Part shown: positions 31,399 to 40,988 of the stretch, piece after piece | Numbering within the stretch: the first letter of the stretch is position 1 | How the letters are laid out: each line of letters begins with the position of its first letter | Made by a program: the position numbers and the translations under genes | Source: Marinomonas ushuaiensis DSM 15871 | GTDB lineage: Bacteria > Pseudomonadota > Gammaproteobacteria > Pseudomonadales > Marinomonadaceae | NCBI RefSeq assembly: GCF_000521805.1 | Contig: NZ_JAMB01000006.1 | Coordinates: forward strand, 1-64,000 | Length of the DNA: 64,000 nt | Reading direction: 5' to 3' | Notes under the pieces: model-generated | The model's input: only the letters and a program-made list of their open reading frames with translations | What the model was told of the DNA's origin: nothing | Databases searched by the model: none

Positions 31399-32421
31399 CT
31401 ACAACCAGTTCGTTAACATAACGCCAATACCAAGCGATTGAGTTCTGTGATTATAATCCAATAAAGATTGCCCATAACCGTTAAAGTATTGAATGTAACC
31501 TCGCGTTTTCCCCCATAAAGGAAAATTAAAACCAACTTGAATTGCGCCCTTATTATCAGAAGCTTTCAGGTTATTTCTCAGCATAAAATCGATGCTGTAA
31601 TCATCAATAATATGAATTAAATTGAACTCACCATAACCAAAGTAGTTTTCAATATTTGGGTTATCATCATTGCTTGAACTCTCAGGAATCCGGTACCAAG
31701 GTTTAAATGAAAAGGCGGTATCCCCTTTTTCAAACACAAAATCCATGTAAATTCGGTTCCATGAACGAGACAAATCAGCTGACTGTCCATTCGATTGATG
31801 ATTGATACCATAGGATATGTAATTAGGTTTAATACCTAAAAAACCATGTTTTGGCTTGGTAATGACAAAAGCTTCAGGCTCATGGTTTGTATCTCGAAAT
31901 GGTGCAGAAATATCACTGTTATAGGCCTGCCAATAAGCTTGTTGCGTGTAGGCAAACCAAAGGCTTGTATCGCGCCCTACTACTTCATAAGCCACAGGAA
32001 ACTTAATACTTAATTGAAATTTGAACTCAACACTTTGTAAACTTTCAGGATCGTTACTGCCTAAAAAAGCACGATCGTTAGGATTTGACGTGTATGACAA
32101 AGGTAAAAAATAATTTGGTTTATGAGGCGTTAATACAAAGGGATTATTCACTGTATCAAGTTCTCTATTTTCTCGCTGCTGAAGAAAACCATTTGCCTCT
32201 TTCGCGCGCTTAGCAATAGAGTCTGGAACCGTAGGCTCTACTGGTGTAAAAAATGCTTCATCGTCGCTAACCTCTTCCTCGCCTGTTGCATCGCCGCTCA
32301 TCGCATCTTCATGCACTTCTTCTACAACATAAGAGGTTGTTGTACTTTCTGATTCTTTCGATTCAGTTTGAGCCCAAAGCAGACTAGGGAGCAGTATGAT
32401 TGAGCACATAATAGTTTTCAT
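31399..32421 (-). CDS. pldA: Outer membrane phospholipase A1 (OMPLA)
   Basis: 340-aa outer-membrane beta-barrel lipase that degrades phospholipids in the outer leaflet. A signal peptide (residues 1-17, ending LLWA) is followed by an unusually long acidic Ser/Glu-rich stretch to about residue 55. The active-site motif is INHQSNGQSADLSRSWNR with His208, Ser210 and Asn222, spaced as His142, Ser144 and Asn156 of E. coli OMPLA. It ends in a hydrophobic strand (LGIGVMLTNWL), though Trp-Leu rather than Phe is terminal. Confidence 0.93.
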   Translation of the reverse strand: MKTIMCSIILLPSLLWAQTESKESESTTTSYVVEEVHEDAMSGDATGEEEVSDDEAFFTPVEPTVPDSIAKRAKEANGFLQQRENRELDTVNNPFVLTPHKPNYFLPLSYTSNPNDRAFLGSNDPESLQSVEFKFQLSIKFPVAYEVVGRDTSLWFAYTQQAYWQAYNSDISAPFRDTNHEPEAFVITKPKHGFLGIKPNYISYGINHQSNGQSADLSRSWNRIYMDFVFEKGDTAFSFKPWYRIPESSSNDDNPNIENYFGYGEFNLIHIIDDYSIDFMLRNNLKASDNKGAIQVGFNFPLWGKTRGYIQYFNGYGQSLLDYNHRTQSLGIGVMLTNWL

Positions 32422-32459
32422 TATTTAAAACCTTTTTAAGCGAAGCAAGTCACTTTATA

Positions 32460-32810
32460 TTATTGAGATAGCACCACTTTTTTAGCGTAGGTTTCACGAT
32501 CCATGTCACACATTTCAACAGAAAAGCTAACATCTTTTAATGAAAATTTTGTTAAAGCATCCAAGATCAATTGAGAAAGTTTCTTTTTCTCTTCTGGCGT
32601 ACGCCCAGATAACAATCTAACCATGACATGAACAAAGGCATCTTCTTGTCCACATGTCATGAAGCTTTTATAAGGAAGGCTGCGCAATTTAATATCTTCG
32701 GAGGCAAAAACATTTGACTCGATACAAGCCTCTTTGATCGCTTCGAGCATATCAACGGGCGGCACTTCTTGTTCTAAATTCTGACTGTATTCGAGAATAC
32801 AATGTGGCAT
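32460..32810 (-). CDS. 5-carboxymethyl-2-hydroxymuconate delta-isomerase family protein
   Basis: 116-aa tautomerase-superfamily protein of the CHMI/HpaF type. Catalytic Pro follows the initiator Met (MPHCILEYSQN), and the length and VMVRLLSGRTPEEKKKLSQ core fit. In homoprotocatechuate degradation CHMI isomerises the ring-cleavage product, but none of the other hpa genes is nearby, so the physiological substrate is uncertain. It may share a transcript with the downstream pldA (38 bp). Confidence 0.85.
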   Translation of the reverse strand: MPHCILEYSQNLEQEVPPVDMLEAIKEACIESNVFASEDIKLRSLPYKSFMTCGQEDAFVHVMVRLLSGRTPEEKKKLSQLILDALTKFSLKDVSFSVEMCDMDRETYAKKVVLSQ

Positions 32811-32869
32811 ATCAGACTCCTATTTTAAGTTTACTCAATACAGTTTTTTACTTTGATTTGGTTATACGA

Positions 32870-33805
32870 TTAATAACCTTGGACTGGATCTACTGTGACA
32901 GGCATTTCACCAGTTAATCGATAGTGACTTATATTCTTCGCGACTATTTCGCAAGCACTTATAGGGTGTGTCGGTGCAGAAATATGCGGTAAAACAGTCA
33001 CTCTATCATTAACCCAATACGGATGATTTTCTGCTAATGGTTCCTGCGTAAAGACATCTAAAACGGCATGAGATATAAGCTGTTCATCAAGCTTTTTCAA
33101 TAACGCATCATCGTCAATAATAGGACCGCGAGCAAAATTAATCAGGCTTGCACCAGTTGGTAAATAAGATAAAGTCTGGTGGTTCAATAGCCCTTTTGTT
33201 TGAGGCGTCAAAGGTAAAAGGCAAACGAGTATATCACTTTGTTTCAATAATGAAGCTAAGCCTTCATCGCCATGAAAACAATGAATTCCCTCTATGTGTT
33301 TTTCTCTCCGACTCCAACCTGCAACAGGGAAACCATTATCAACTAAACGTTTTGCACTTAACTTTCCTAACGCACCTAAACCCAATACACCAATACGACG
33401 CTCTTGAGCTCGAATCATAGGTTGTTGCAACCAAGTTCGCTTGGATTGCTGCTTAGCATACACAGGCATATCTCGATGTAAGTAGAGCGTCCACGACAAG
33501 ACGGCTTCAGACATAGTTTGTGCCAATTCTGGATCGACTAATCGAACAATAGAAAAAGAAGGAAAAGTCAATTCGTTCATTATGCGTTCTACGCCAGCCC
33601 ATAAACTATGAATCCACTTTAGATTAGGCAGCGCTAATAAATCCTGAGGGTCTGGATTTGCAACAATGGCAATATCACAATGCTGCTTTTGCTCTTCAGT
33701 TAAATCTGCAAAAGGCAAAATAGTTTCATCCGGTATAGCTGAAGAAAAAAGACGAATCCAATTTTCTTGTTCTGACGCTTCAACACGCCCAATAAAAACA
33801 ATCAT
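32870..33805 (-). CDS. D-2-hydroxyacid dehydrogenase (GhrA-like)
   Basis: 311-aa NAD(P)-dependent reductase. The Rossmann motif is GVLGLGALGKLSAKRL and the substrate-binding Arg is in INFARGPIIDDDAL. The catalytic Glu is in FTQEPL and the His in VTVLPHISAPTHP. The short length and W-rich C-half fit the glyoxylate/hydroxypyruvate reductase A branch. Its ATG overlaps the stop of the VOC gene by 4 bp, so the two are co-translated. Confidence 0.9.
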   Translation of the reverse strand: MIVFIGRVEASEQENWIRLFSSAIPDETILPFADLTEEQKQHCDIAIVANPDPQDLLALPNLKWIHSLWAGVERIMNELTFPSFSIVRLVDPELAQTMSEAVLSWTLYLHRDMPVYAKQQSKRTWLQQPMIRAQERRIGVLGLGALGKLSAKRLVDNGFPVAGWSRREKHIEGIHCFHGDEGLASLLKQSDILVCLLPLTPQTKGLLNHQTLSYLPTGASLINFARGPIIDDDALLKKLDEQLISHAVLDVFTQEPLAENHPYWVNDRVTVLPHISAPTHPISACEIVAKNISHYRLTGEMPVTVDPVQGY

Positions 33806-34215
33806 TTTTCATACACCTTAGCCAGGTCTCTAAAGCCTTTTAACTCTATCGCGTTACCACTTGGATCTTTGAAAAACATAGTCCACTGTTCACCTGGCAA
33901 ACCTTCAAATCGAACATTTGGCGCTAAGTCAAAAGCAACCTTTGCATCTGTTAATCGTTTGGCCACTTTTTGCCATTCAGGCAAGGGTAAAATTAGTCCA
34001 AAGTGCGGCATAGGTACAAGATGATCTCCCACCCTACCCGTGTTCGTCGTTGGAGATGGCTCCCCTAAATGCAATGAAAGCTGATGACCATAAAAATCGA
34101 AGTCGACCCAAGTTTCAGCGCTTCGACCTTCAATACAGCCTAAGACATTTGTATAAAATTCACGTGTTTTATCTAAACAGGTAACATGAAAGGCGTAATG
34201 GAATAAGGCTGACAT
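33802..34215 (-). CDS. VOC (glyoxalase/bleomycin-resistance) family protein
   Basis: 137-aa two-module VOC protein. FHYAFHVTCLDKTREFYTNVLG opens the first beta-alpha-beta-beta-beta module, and WTMFFKDPSGNAIELKGF closes the second, with a Glu that commonly binds metal. Substrate unknown. It heads a VOC-hydroxyacid dehydrogenase-isomerase series; the overlap with the dehydrogenase points to a shared pathway. Confidence 0.88.
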   Translation of the reverse strand: MSALFHYAFHVTCLDKTREFYTNVLGCIEGRSAETWVDFDFYGHQLSLHLGEPSPTTNTGRVGDHLVPMPHFGLILPLPEWQKVAKRLTDAKVAFDLAPNVRFEGLPGEQWTMFFKDPSGNAIELKGFRDLAKVYEK

Positions 34216-34314
34216 TGCAGACTCCTAACAACAAAATGAAGTTAGAAAAATACAGCACCCAGTTCAAAAGTAAATACGAACTCTTTAGTAAAGATGAGAT
34301 AGTTAGCATCAGAC

Positions 34315-34340
34315 AAAAAAATAGCGGCAAGCCGCTATTT
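34315..34340 (-). terminator. Terminator after the glutamate-synthase-like gene
   Basis: AAATAGCGGC-AA-GCCGCTATTT. On the minus strand the second arm continues into a T-run (plus-strand A-run 34315-34321). Confidence 0.87.
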
Positions 34341-34373
34341 CTAAATCCGTTTTCTAAACCCATTGAATTTACA

Positions 34374-35945
34374 TCAATTCAATGACTGCAAACGATCTTC
34401 GGTTACTGAAGCCTTGCCTTGGAAACCCACCATATTGATATATTCAGTCTGTACGTCTGGTATTGGATTACTTTCTGCAAATACCTGAGAACGGCTTTGG
34501 TTCTCAATAATACGAACATGTGAACGATTCAATTCTCTTGGCTCTTTTACACCACAAGAGTGAGCAATCATACCAATACCATGTAACAATTCAGCGGCAT
34601 AGTTCGCCACTCGTTCTGCTTTTTCTACTGCCACCAAACCACGCTGTAAATCTGTATTGTGCGTCGTAATCCCTGTTGGACAGGTGTTTTTATTGCACTG
34701 CAAAGCTTGAATACAGCCAAGAGAAAATAAGAAGCCTCGTGCACTTACCACAAAATCTGCGCCAGCACTTAACGCCCAGGCCGCTTTGCCAGGCACAATC
34801 AGTTTACCTGAAGCAATTACCTTAATATAACGACGTAAACCATAAGACGTTATTGTGTTAACCACCAAAGGTAAGCTTTCACGCAAGTGCATCCCAACAT
34901 AATCCATTAAAGGCTGAGGTGCCGCGCCTGTACCACCATCTGAACTATCAATGGTAATAAAGTCAGGACAGTAATCAATCCCCTTTTTATGGATTAGCTC
35001 ACACATGATTTTAAAGAAACTCATGTCGCCTACTACCATTTTGAATCCAACCGGCTTAGAGGTAACCTGACGTACACGATGAACCATATCCAATAAATCA
35101 TCGATGGACTTTATGTCTGTATGGCCATTCGGGCTATTGGAATCTTGCCCAACAGGAATACCACGAGTATGTGAAATTTCTTCTGTCACCTTGGCACCAG
35201 GCAACATACCGCCTTTACCTGGTTTTGCGCCTTGGCTCATTTTAATTTCAAACATCCGAACGTTTTCATGTGCAGCAATACCGGCTAATTTCTCATCGTC
35301 TAGCTTGCCTTCATGATTACGAACGCCATATTTAGCCGTACCAATTTGAAACACAAGATCACAACCGCCCTCCAGATGATAAGGCGATAAGCCACCCTCT
35401 CCGGTGTTTAACCAAATACCAGCTTTGCTCGCGCCTTTAGATAAAGCTTGAACAGCAGGTTTAGACAAGGCACCAAAGCTCATACCTGAAATATTTACAA
35501 CGGAACTGGTTCGATAAGGTGTTTTCGCCGTATATTGGCCGATACAGACTTCTTTCGGTTGTGCCGCATCCTCCTCTAAGGTTGGAAATGCGCAATTGAG
35601 GAAGAAAATATCGCCCGGTGTTTCAAGCGAACGCGTAGACCCAAAGGCAATAGTTGTATCTACTTTTTTCGCAGCGCGATAAGCCCAAGAACGCTCAGCC
35701 CGATCAAACGGACGCTCTTCCCGGTCCATCGCAAAAAAGTACTGTCGAAAGAACTCCCCCATATGTTCAAACATATAGCGGAATCGACCAACAACAGGGT
35801 AGTTACGCCTGATAGTTTGAGTGGTTTGATGAGTATCAACCCAATACATTATGCCAACGCAAATCAGAGCAACAAGTAACAAAAAAGCGAATAACAATGC
35901 GCCCCATTGAATGACTGATGTTGCCAATGAAGATAAAAAATCCAT
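34374..35945 (-). CDS. FMN-binding glutamate synthase family protein, membrane-anchored
   Basis: 523 aa. One N-terminal transmembrane segment (about residues 13-35) precedes a TIM-barrel domain like the FMN half of GltB. GMSFGALSKPAVQALSKGA, DGGTGAAPQPLMD and the cysteine cluster CIQALQCNKNTCPTG (3Fe-4S type) are visible. The amidotransferase domain of true GltB is absent, so ammonia assimilation is not assured. Redox partner and substrate are unknown. Confidence 0.88.
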   Translation of the reverse strand: MDFLSSLATSVIQWGALLFAFLLLVALICVGIMYWVDTHQTTQTIRRNYPVVGRFRYMFEHMGEFFRQYFFAMDREERPFDRAERSWAYRAAKKVDTTIAFGSTRSLETPGDIFFLNCAFPTLEEDAAQPKEVCIGQYTAKTPYRTSSVVNISGMSFGALSKPAVQALSKGASKAGIWLNTGEGGLSPYHLEGGCDLVFQIGTAKYGVRNHEGKLDDEKLAGIAAHENVRMFEIKMSQGAKPGKGGMLPGAKVTEEISHTRGIPVGQDSNSPNGHTDIKSIDDLLDMVHRVRQVTSKPVGFKMVVGDMSFFKIMCELIHKKGIDYCPDFITIDSSDGGTGAAPQPLMDYVGMHLRESLPLVVNTITSYGLRRYIKVIASGKLIVPGKAAWALSAGADFVVSARGFLFSLGCIQALQCNKNTCPTGITTHNTDLQRGLVAVEKAERVANYAAELLHGIGMIAHSCGVKEPRELNRSHVRIIENQSRSQVFAESNPIPDVQTEYINMVGFQGKASVTEDRLQSLN

Positions 35946-35989
35946 AACTAGCCCTTACTATCAAATAAAGTGAATTAAGCCATATTACA

Positions 35990-38404
35990 CTACAGAGTAG
36001 ATTTCAACGTCGATGAATCGTGAACAAATAAGTCAATAAATTCTTTTGCAGGTACAGGGTGACCAAAATAGTATCCTTGATAATAAAAACAATCTATTTC
36101 TCGCAATCGATTGTAATGCTCAAGTGTTTCAACACCTTCTGCAATGACACTCATACCTAATACTTTTGCCATAGCAATAACAGCACGAACAATGGCTTCG
36201 TCACTTTTATCGGTTAACAAGTCACGCACAAAAGATTGATCTATTTTCAATCTATCAACCGGTAGTAATTTTAAATATTTAAGCGAGGAATAACCTGTAC
36301 CGAAGTCATCAATAGAAAGATGAGCTCCTAACGCTTTTATTGCATTCATTTTTTCTAAACAAGATGACAAATCACTGAGCAACATGTTTTCCGTAATTTC
36401 AAGATCCACACAACAAGCTGGTACATCATGCTTTTCCAATTGGTTTTGCAACATAGGTAAAAAGTTTGCCTGTTGAAATTGAATCGGACTGACATTGATA
36501 GACATACGCCATGACAAATCCCACTCACCGCTTTTTAGCCAAGCAGCAACTTGCGACAATGCCTCATTTAAAACCCAATGCCCGATATCGACAATGAGGC
36601 CGATTTCTTCTGCAATAGGAATAAACTCAGCAGGTGAAATAAACCCTTTATCTTTGTCTTTCCAGCGAATTAAAGCCTCTGCACCAATCACACCCTCTTT
36701 ATCATTAATTTGAGGTTGGTAATACAATTCAAATAATTTGAATTCAGTTGCATGATGAAGGGCTTTTTCCATTTCTAGACGACGATCAGACACAGCTTGC
36801 ATCGCTGTTTTATACAAAGCAAAAGTATTACGCCCAGATTCTTTTGCTCGATATAAAGCGGTATCAGCTTGCTTAAAAATTATTTCTGCAGATCCACAGG
36901 TATTATCAAAGATAGATGCACCTAAACTTGCAGTGACATGCACTTCATGACGACCGGCTCTCTTGACCTGTTGGCAAGCGTACAAAACACTTTCAGAAAA
37001 CGCACAAACCATTTTCTCAACATGCTCTTTATCCTCACCTAATCCTCTTAATAAGAAAGCAAATTCATCTCCGCCTAAGCGTGAGAAAATAATATTATCT
37101 TCTTGAAGGTGGGCAAGTTGGGCAGCAACGCAACAAAGTAGCTCATCCCCTACATTGTGTCCAAGTGAGTCATTGATGGTTTTAAAACGATCCAAGTCCA
37201 TAAAAACAACGGCAGAATAGCTTTCTTTATATTGCTCGTGTTCCCAAACTTCATTGAGTTTATCAGTTAAATATTGGCGATTAGGTAAACCCGTAACAGC
37301 ATCATAATAGGCTAAACGGTGAATATGTGCTTCTGCAGCTTTTCGCTCTGAAATATCCCTAATGAGCAGCAAGGTTTCTTGTTTGTCTTGAATGACATAC
37401 TTTGCTAAACGTATTTCAACCGGAAACTCGACACCGTGCCTTTGAAATTTAGTTTCAATCGTTAAGGGCGAATTAAGCGGAAAAGTATCCAGTACATCGG
37501 AAAAGAAAGTCCATGATGAGGGAGCATATAACTCTTCTAAAGTGCATTCTTTAATCTCTGCACATTTTATTTTCAACATTTTTTCGATAGCAGTATTAGC
37601 TAAAATGATTTTGCGATTTTCATCAAGCAACAATATCCCATCGGCAGCATGCTCTATCATTGCTCGAGTATGTTTGTCGCTTCGCTCGAGGTCATGCAAT
37701 GCCATGTTTAATTTGTTTAATAATTGCGAAAAAGTAGAGTGTAAGTGGCCTAATTCGTCTGATCGATGATGTCGATAGAAGGATTTAGGTAAAGTCAGTT
37801 TTTTCTTACGTTCAAGTGTCGACAAAGACTCAGTCAAACGTTTTAAAGGATGGGTAACCAGAAAGTAGAAAACCAGTGAAATTAAGGTTGCTAATAAAAT
37901 ATCTTTAAATAAGTTGTAGATCAGAGTAGATAAATGTTTAGAAAATATATTATCAAGTATATAGCGTTTTTCAGGAGTAACGGACAGTGAACCAGCAATA
38001 AATACTGGGGCATCCATGTGCAATTGACGTTCGTAATTTTGCACATCAGATAAAAAATAGTCTGCCAACGATTGAGAAACAGAAAAAACATGTAAAGAGG
38101 TGCTTGCTGCAACAAACAACTTACCCGTCTCATCCTGAACTTCCACTTTCGCAATAGAAGGACTTAATAACAAACTATCGATTTGCTGCTGCGCAAAGCT
38201 TTGATCTAACCGAAATAGTGCTCCCGCTAATGGCTGTTCAACAACAGCAAGTAATTCGTCGAAATCTTGATCAATTTGTTTTTTTTGAGAACGGATGCCT
38301 TCGGCCACTTGAACAGCGCTGCTTATTAAACTTAAGACAATAGCCAGCACCAGGGTCAAAATCGCCTGTTTAACAAATAAAGATCTTGAAAATATAACGC
38401 CCAT
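35990..38404 (-). CDS. Membrane GGDEF-EAL protein with PAS domain
   Basis: 804-aa cyclic-di-GMP enzyme. TM1 (about 11-33) and TM2 (about 165-185) bracket a periplasmic sensor region, followed by HAMP-like (188-240), PAS (245-355), GGDEF (365-525) and EAL (545-790) domains. RLGGDEF, EAL in GAEALIRWKD, and DDFGTGYSSL are intact, so both synthesis and hydrolysis of c-di-GMP are possible. Signal unknown. The upstream region carries a Crp/Fnr-like palindrome. Confidence 0.94.
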   Translation of the reverse strand: MGVIFSRSLFVKQAILTLVLAIVLSLISSAVQVAEGIRSQKKQIDQDFDELLAVVEQPLAGALFRLDQSFAQQQIDSLLLSPSIAKVEVQDETGKLFVAASTSLHVFSVSQSLADYFLSDVQNYERQLHMDAPVFIAGSLSVTPEKRYILDNIFSKHLSTLIYNLFKDILLATLISLVFYFLVTHPLKRLTESLSTLERKKKLTLPKSFYRHHRSDELGHLHSTFSQLLNKLNMALHDLERSDKHTRAMIEHAADGILLLDENRKIILANTAIEKMLKIKCAEIKECTLEELYAPSSWTFFSDVLDTFPLNSPLTIETKFQRHGVEFPVEIRLAKYVIQDKQETLLLIRDISERKAAEAHIHRLAYYDAVTGLPNRQYLTDKLNEVWEHEQYKESYSAVVFMDLDRFKTINDSLGHNVGDELLCCVAAQLAHLQEDNIIFSRLGGDEFAFLLRGLGEDKEHVEKMVCAFSESVLYACQQVKRAGRHEVHVTASLGASIFDNTCGSAEIIFKQADTALYRAKESGRNTFALYKTAMQAVSDRRLEMEKALHHATEFKLFELYYQPQINDKEGVIGAEALIRWKDKDKGFISPAEFIPIAEEIGLIVDIGHWVLNEALSQVAAWLKSGEWDLSWRMSINVSPIQFQQANFLPMLQNQLEKHDVPACCVDLEITENMLLSDLSSCLEKMNAIKALGAHLSIDDFGTGYSSLKYLKLLPVDRLKIDQSFVRDLLTDKSDEAIVRAVIAMAKVLGMSVIAEGVETLEHYNRLREIDCFYYQGYYFGHPVPAKEFIDLFVHDSSTLKSTL

Positions 38405-38688
38405 TATTTTCCTTAAAACCTTACATTCCCTGCCAAAAGAAACCGACAGCTCTATTCTTATAAAGTAACCCCATAAAATTCATGTGGAAACTTCATATCT
38501 CTCTGTAGGGAATATACTCGACAAAATTTATATTAACAGTAATACCAGCTGAACATATGTATCGTTAGGTAAAACTTGTCGATTTTTTTGCGTCTTTTTT
38601 TTAACCAATTAAAGGTCGCAGAGACAGATAGTTGATCGATGAAGTATAAGATATTTTAATACTTGAATGCGTTCTATTGTATCAATCT

Positions 38689-38704
38689 AGTGATCTAGAT
38701 CATG
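38689..38704. promoter_or_regulatory. Crp/Fnr-type palindrome
   Basis: TAGTGATCTAGATCATG contains the perfect palindrome TGATCTAGATCA. It agrees with the ideal Crp site TGTGATCTAGATCACA at 13 consecutive positions and fits an Fnr half-site pair (TGAT-N4-ATCA). It is 287 bp upstream of the GGDEF-EAL start, the only gene reading away from it. Confidence 0.45.
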
Positions 38705-38721
38705 ATCGGGCATTTTTTTGA

Positions 38722-38757
38722 CAAAAAAAAGCCAGCATGGAATTCATACTGGCTTTT
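38722..38757 (-). terminator. Terminator after phoX
   Basis: AAAAGCCAG-C-ATG-GAATT-CAT-A-CTGGCTTTT, with one internal mismatch. On the minus strand it runs into eight T residues. Confidence 0.85.
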
Positions 38758-38787
38758 CGCTAAGAATATTCTTTCTAACGTAGAGGT

Positions 38788-40695
38788 TTAGCCAATAACA
38801 GCGCCGTCTTCTCTATAAATAGCGACAACACTAGAGCGAGGCACAGATTGACCACCATCAGGCCAATGGGAGTTTCCTTTTTCACCTGGATGCTGCACAC
38901 TAATAAACATAGTCGTACGTTCGGTGTTCCAAGCAGCGCCGGTAATTTCACATTCTTTTGGTCCAACTAGAAAACGACGAATTTCACCGGTTTCAGGATC
39001 CCCCACCAACATCTGATTATTACCTTGACCTTGGAAGCCTTTCTCATTTGAGTAGTTACCATCGGTTTGAATCCACAACAAGCCTTTAGAATCAAATATC
39101 AAACCATCTGGAGAGTTAAACATATTATCTTGGTTAACATTTTGAGAGCCCGCATTAGCGTCGTCATACACGGCAGGGTTACCTGCTAATACAAACAAGT
39201 TCCATTTAAATTCACTGCTGGTGTGATCTTCGTTCATAGGAACCCAACGAACGATCTGACCAAAGTTATTTTCCACTCGTGGATTTGGGCCTGTTGCAGG
39301 TGTTGCATCACCACCCGCATTCGGTTTAACACCACGGTTTTTGTTATTCGTTAAAGCACAAAACACTTCTACTTTATTTGGATTTGAAGCAACCCATTCT
39401 GGGCGATCCATTGTCGTCGCGCCGACTTTAGAAGCCGCTATACGAGTGTAAATCGAAATCTCAGCGTCTGTCATTCCTGTCGTTTTTGGTGTCATTGCTA
39501 GCCATTCACCACGGTTATTGTCATGGAATTTTGCAACGTATAAGGTTCCCTCTTCAAGTAAGTTACGGTTATTCCCGCCCGCCAAATACTTATGCTTAGA
39601 AACAAAGCGATATAAAAATTCGCCACGCTCGTCATCACCAAGATACACAACAACATGACCATTTGATGCAATGGTTAATTCTGCATTTTCATGTTTAAAA
39701 CGACCAAGTGCTGTGCGTTTTTTTGGTCGCGATGTTGGATCCAATGGATCGATCTCAACAATGTATCCTGCACGATTTGGTTCTTGGGGCTCTTTTGATA
39801 AATCAAACCGAGAATCCGCCATCGACCACTTATATCCCCAATCTTTATGACTAATACCATAACGCTTCATTTCAGGTGTTAATGAAAAACTTTCATCACT
39901 TGAAGAAAAGTAACCGTTAAAATTTTCTTCACACGTTAGATAAGTACCCCAAGGTGTTTGTCCGTTACCACAGTTGTTCCACGTTCCTTTAGCGACCACT
40001 CCTTTTGGATCTGCTTTTGTTTTAAGAAGATCATGACCACGTGCAGGGCCTGTTATATCCATCTCTGTATCAACTGTAATACGGCGGTTGAATTCAGAAT
40101 CTTTCACTATGCCCCATTGGTTATTTTGACGTGAAACCTCAACAATACTAACACCATGCGCCGCTTTACTTTTAAGGACATCATCGGCTGTTGTCGGTAC
40201 ACCATCAGCACGATTCGCATGTAAGGTATTTAGATTTGTGTATTCATTGTTTACACAAAGGATCTGGCGCCCATTATGAGAAAACATGGCCATGCCATCA
40301 TTGTGATCACCAAAAGACAGTTCCTGAGAAGCACCAGTGCCACCTGTCGCGCCATTAAATGCAGGTGCATTTGAGAACATAGGTTCGCCCCAAGAAGTAA
40401 GCACTTCCCATTTGTAACCTTCTGGAACGGTTATCGTATCAAGGGTATTCGCTTTTACCATACTAAACGCAAGACGTGACTCTTTTTCGCCTGCTGCAAA
40501 TGCCTTTCCTGCCGCTAAAGTAGTAGACCCCATAACAAATGCGCTTGCGCCTACGGCCGCACCACCACCAAGAAAACCACGACGAGAAACCATCGATTTT
40601 GCTACTTCTTCAAACTCAACGACTTCTGGCGCTGGTCGTACAAGTTCATCTAATTCATCAAAACTTAAGCTCTGTGTTTGTTCGATTTTCATCAT
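38788..40695 (-). CDS. phoX: PhoX-type alkaline phosphatase (DUF839), Tat-exported
   Basis: 635 aa. The twin-arginine leader SRRGFLGG (Arg38-Arg39) and hydrophobic stretch end near AFAAGE at residue 70. The body shows family motifs such as WGTYLTCEENFNGYF, GRFKHENAELTIASNGHVVVY and FNSPDGLIFDSKGLLWIQTDGN, which supply metal ligands in PhoX. These Ca/Fe phosphatases release phosphate from organic esters in the periplasm. A Pho-box-like array and -10 element lie upstream. Family certain; phosphatase activity inferred. Confidence 0.9.
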   Translation of the reverse strand: MMKIEQTQSLSFDELDELVRPAPEVVEFEEVAKSMVSRRGFLGGGAAVGASAFVMGSTTLAAGKAFAAGEKESRLAFSMVKANTLDTITVPEGYKWEVLTSWGEPMFSNAPAFNGATGGTGASQELSFGDHNDGMAMFSHNGRQILCVNNEYTNLNTLHANRADGVPTTADDVLKSKAAHGVSIVEVSRQNNQWGIVKDSEFNRRITVDTEMDITGPARGHDLLKTKADPKGVVAKGTWNNCGNGQTPWGTYLTCEENFNGYFSSSDESFSLTPEMKRYGISHKDWGYKWSMADSRFDLSKEPQEPNRAGYIVEIDPLDPTSRPKKRTALGRFKHENAELTIASNGHVVVYLGDDERGEFLYRFVSKHKYLAGGNNRNLLEEGTLYVAKFHDNNRGEWLAMTPKTTGMTDAEISIYTRIAASKVGATTMDRPEWVASNPNKVEVFCALTNNKNRGVKPNAGGDATPATGPNPRVENNFGQIVRWVPMNEDHTSSEFKWNLFVLAGNPAVYDDANAGSQNVNQDNMFNSPDGLIFDSKGLLWIQTDGNYSNEKGFQGQGNNQMLVGDPETGEIRRFLVGPKECEITGAAWNTERTTMFISVQHPGEKGNSHWPDGGQSVPRSSVVAIYREDGAVIG

Positions 40696-40828
40696 ACTGC
40701 CCTATCTCATTTTAATAGATGGTCGTCGCTGAGTAATGCTGCTACTTCACGCTCAAACCCAATAAAACTCATTTTTCAAACTGATCGTTGAAAATAGCCT
40801 CCTCCTGAAAAAGGAAGTTACTCTTAAA

Positions 40829-40871
40829 TCTATAGTGAAAACGTGGCATTAAAATGACAGCGAGATGGCAT
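40829..40871 (-). promoter_or_regulatory. Pho-box-like array with -10 element before phoX
   Basis: On the minus strand three 7-mers, ATGCCAT (40865-40871), CTGTCAT (40854-40860) and ATGCCAC (40843-40849), are each separated by 4 nt. This is the 11-bp periodicity of PhoB sites (consensus CTGTCAT). TATAGA at 40829-40834 follows 8 nt later, where a PhoB-activated promoter would have its -10. The start codon of phoX is about 130 nt further on. Confidence 0.6.
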
Positions 40872-40988
40872 TATGGTTATATGAAATAATCACATCAGGA
40901 ATAGATAACAATTTAGATTTATAAAAGGCTTAATACCTAAAAAAGATATCTGCATCATAAAAATAATAATGCTTATGAGGATAATTTA

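Larger units (their letters stand above)
38405..38787. other. Gap between the GGDEF-EAL gene and phoX
   Basis: 383 bp without a credible gene. It contains the phoX terminator (38722-38757), the 12-bp palindrome at 38691-38702, and an AT-rich stretch with T-runs that probably holds the promoter of the GGDEF-EAL gene. Confidence 0.6.
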
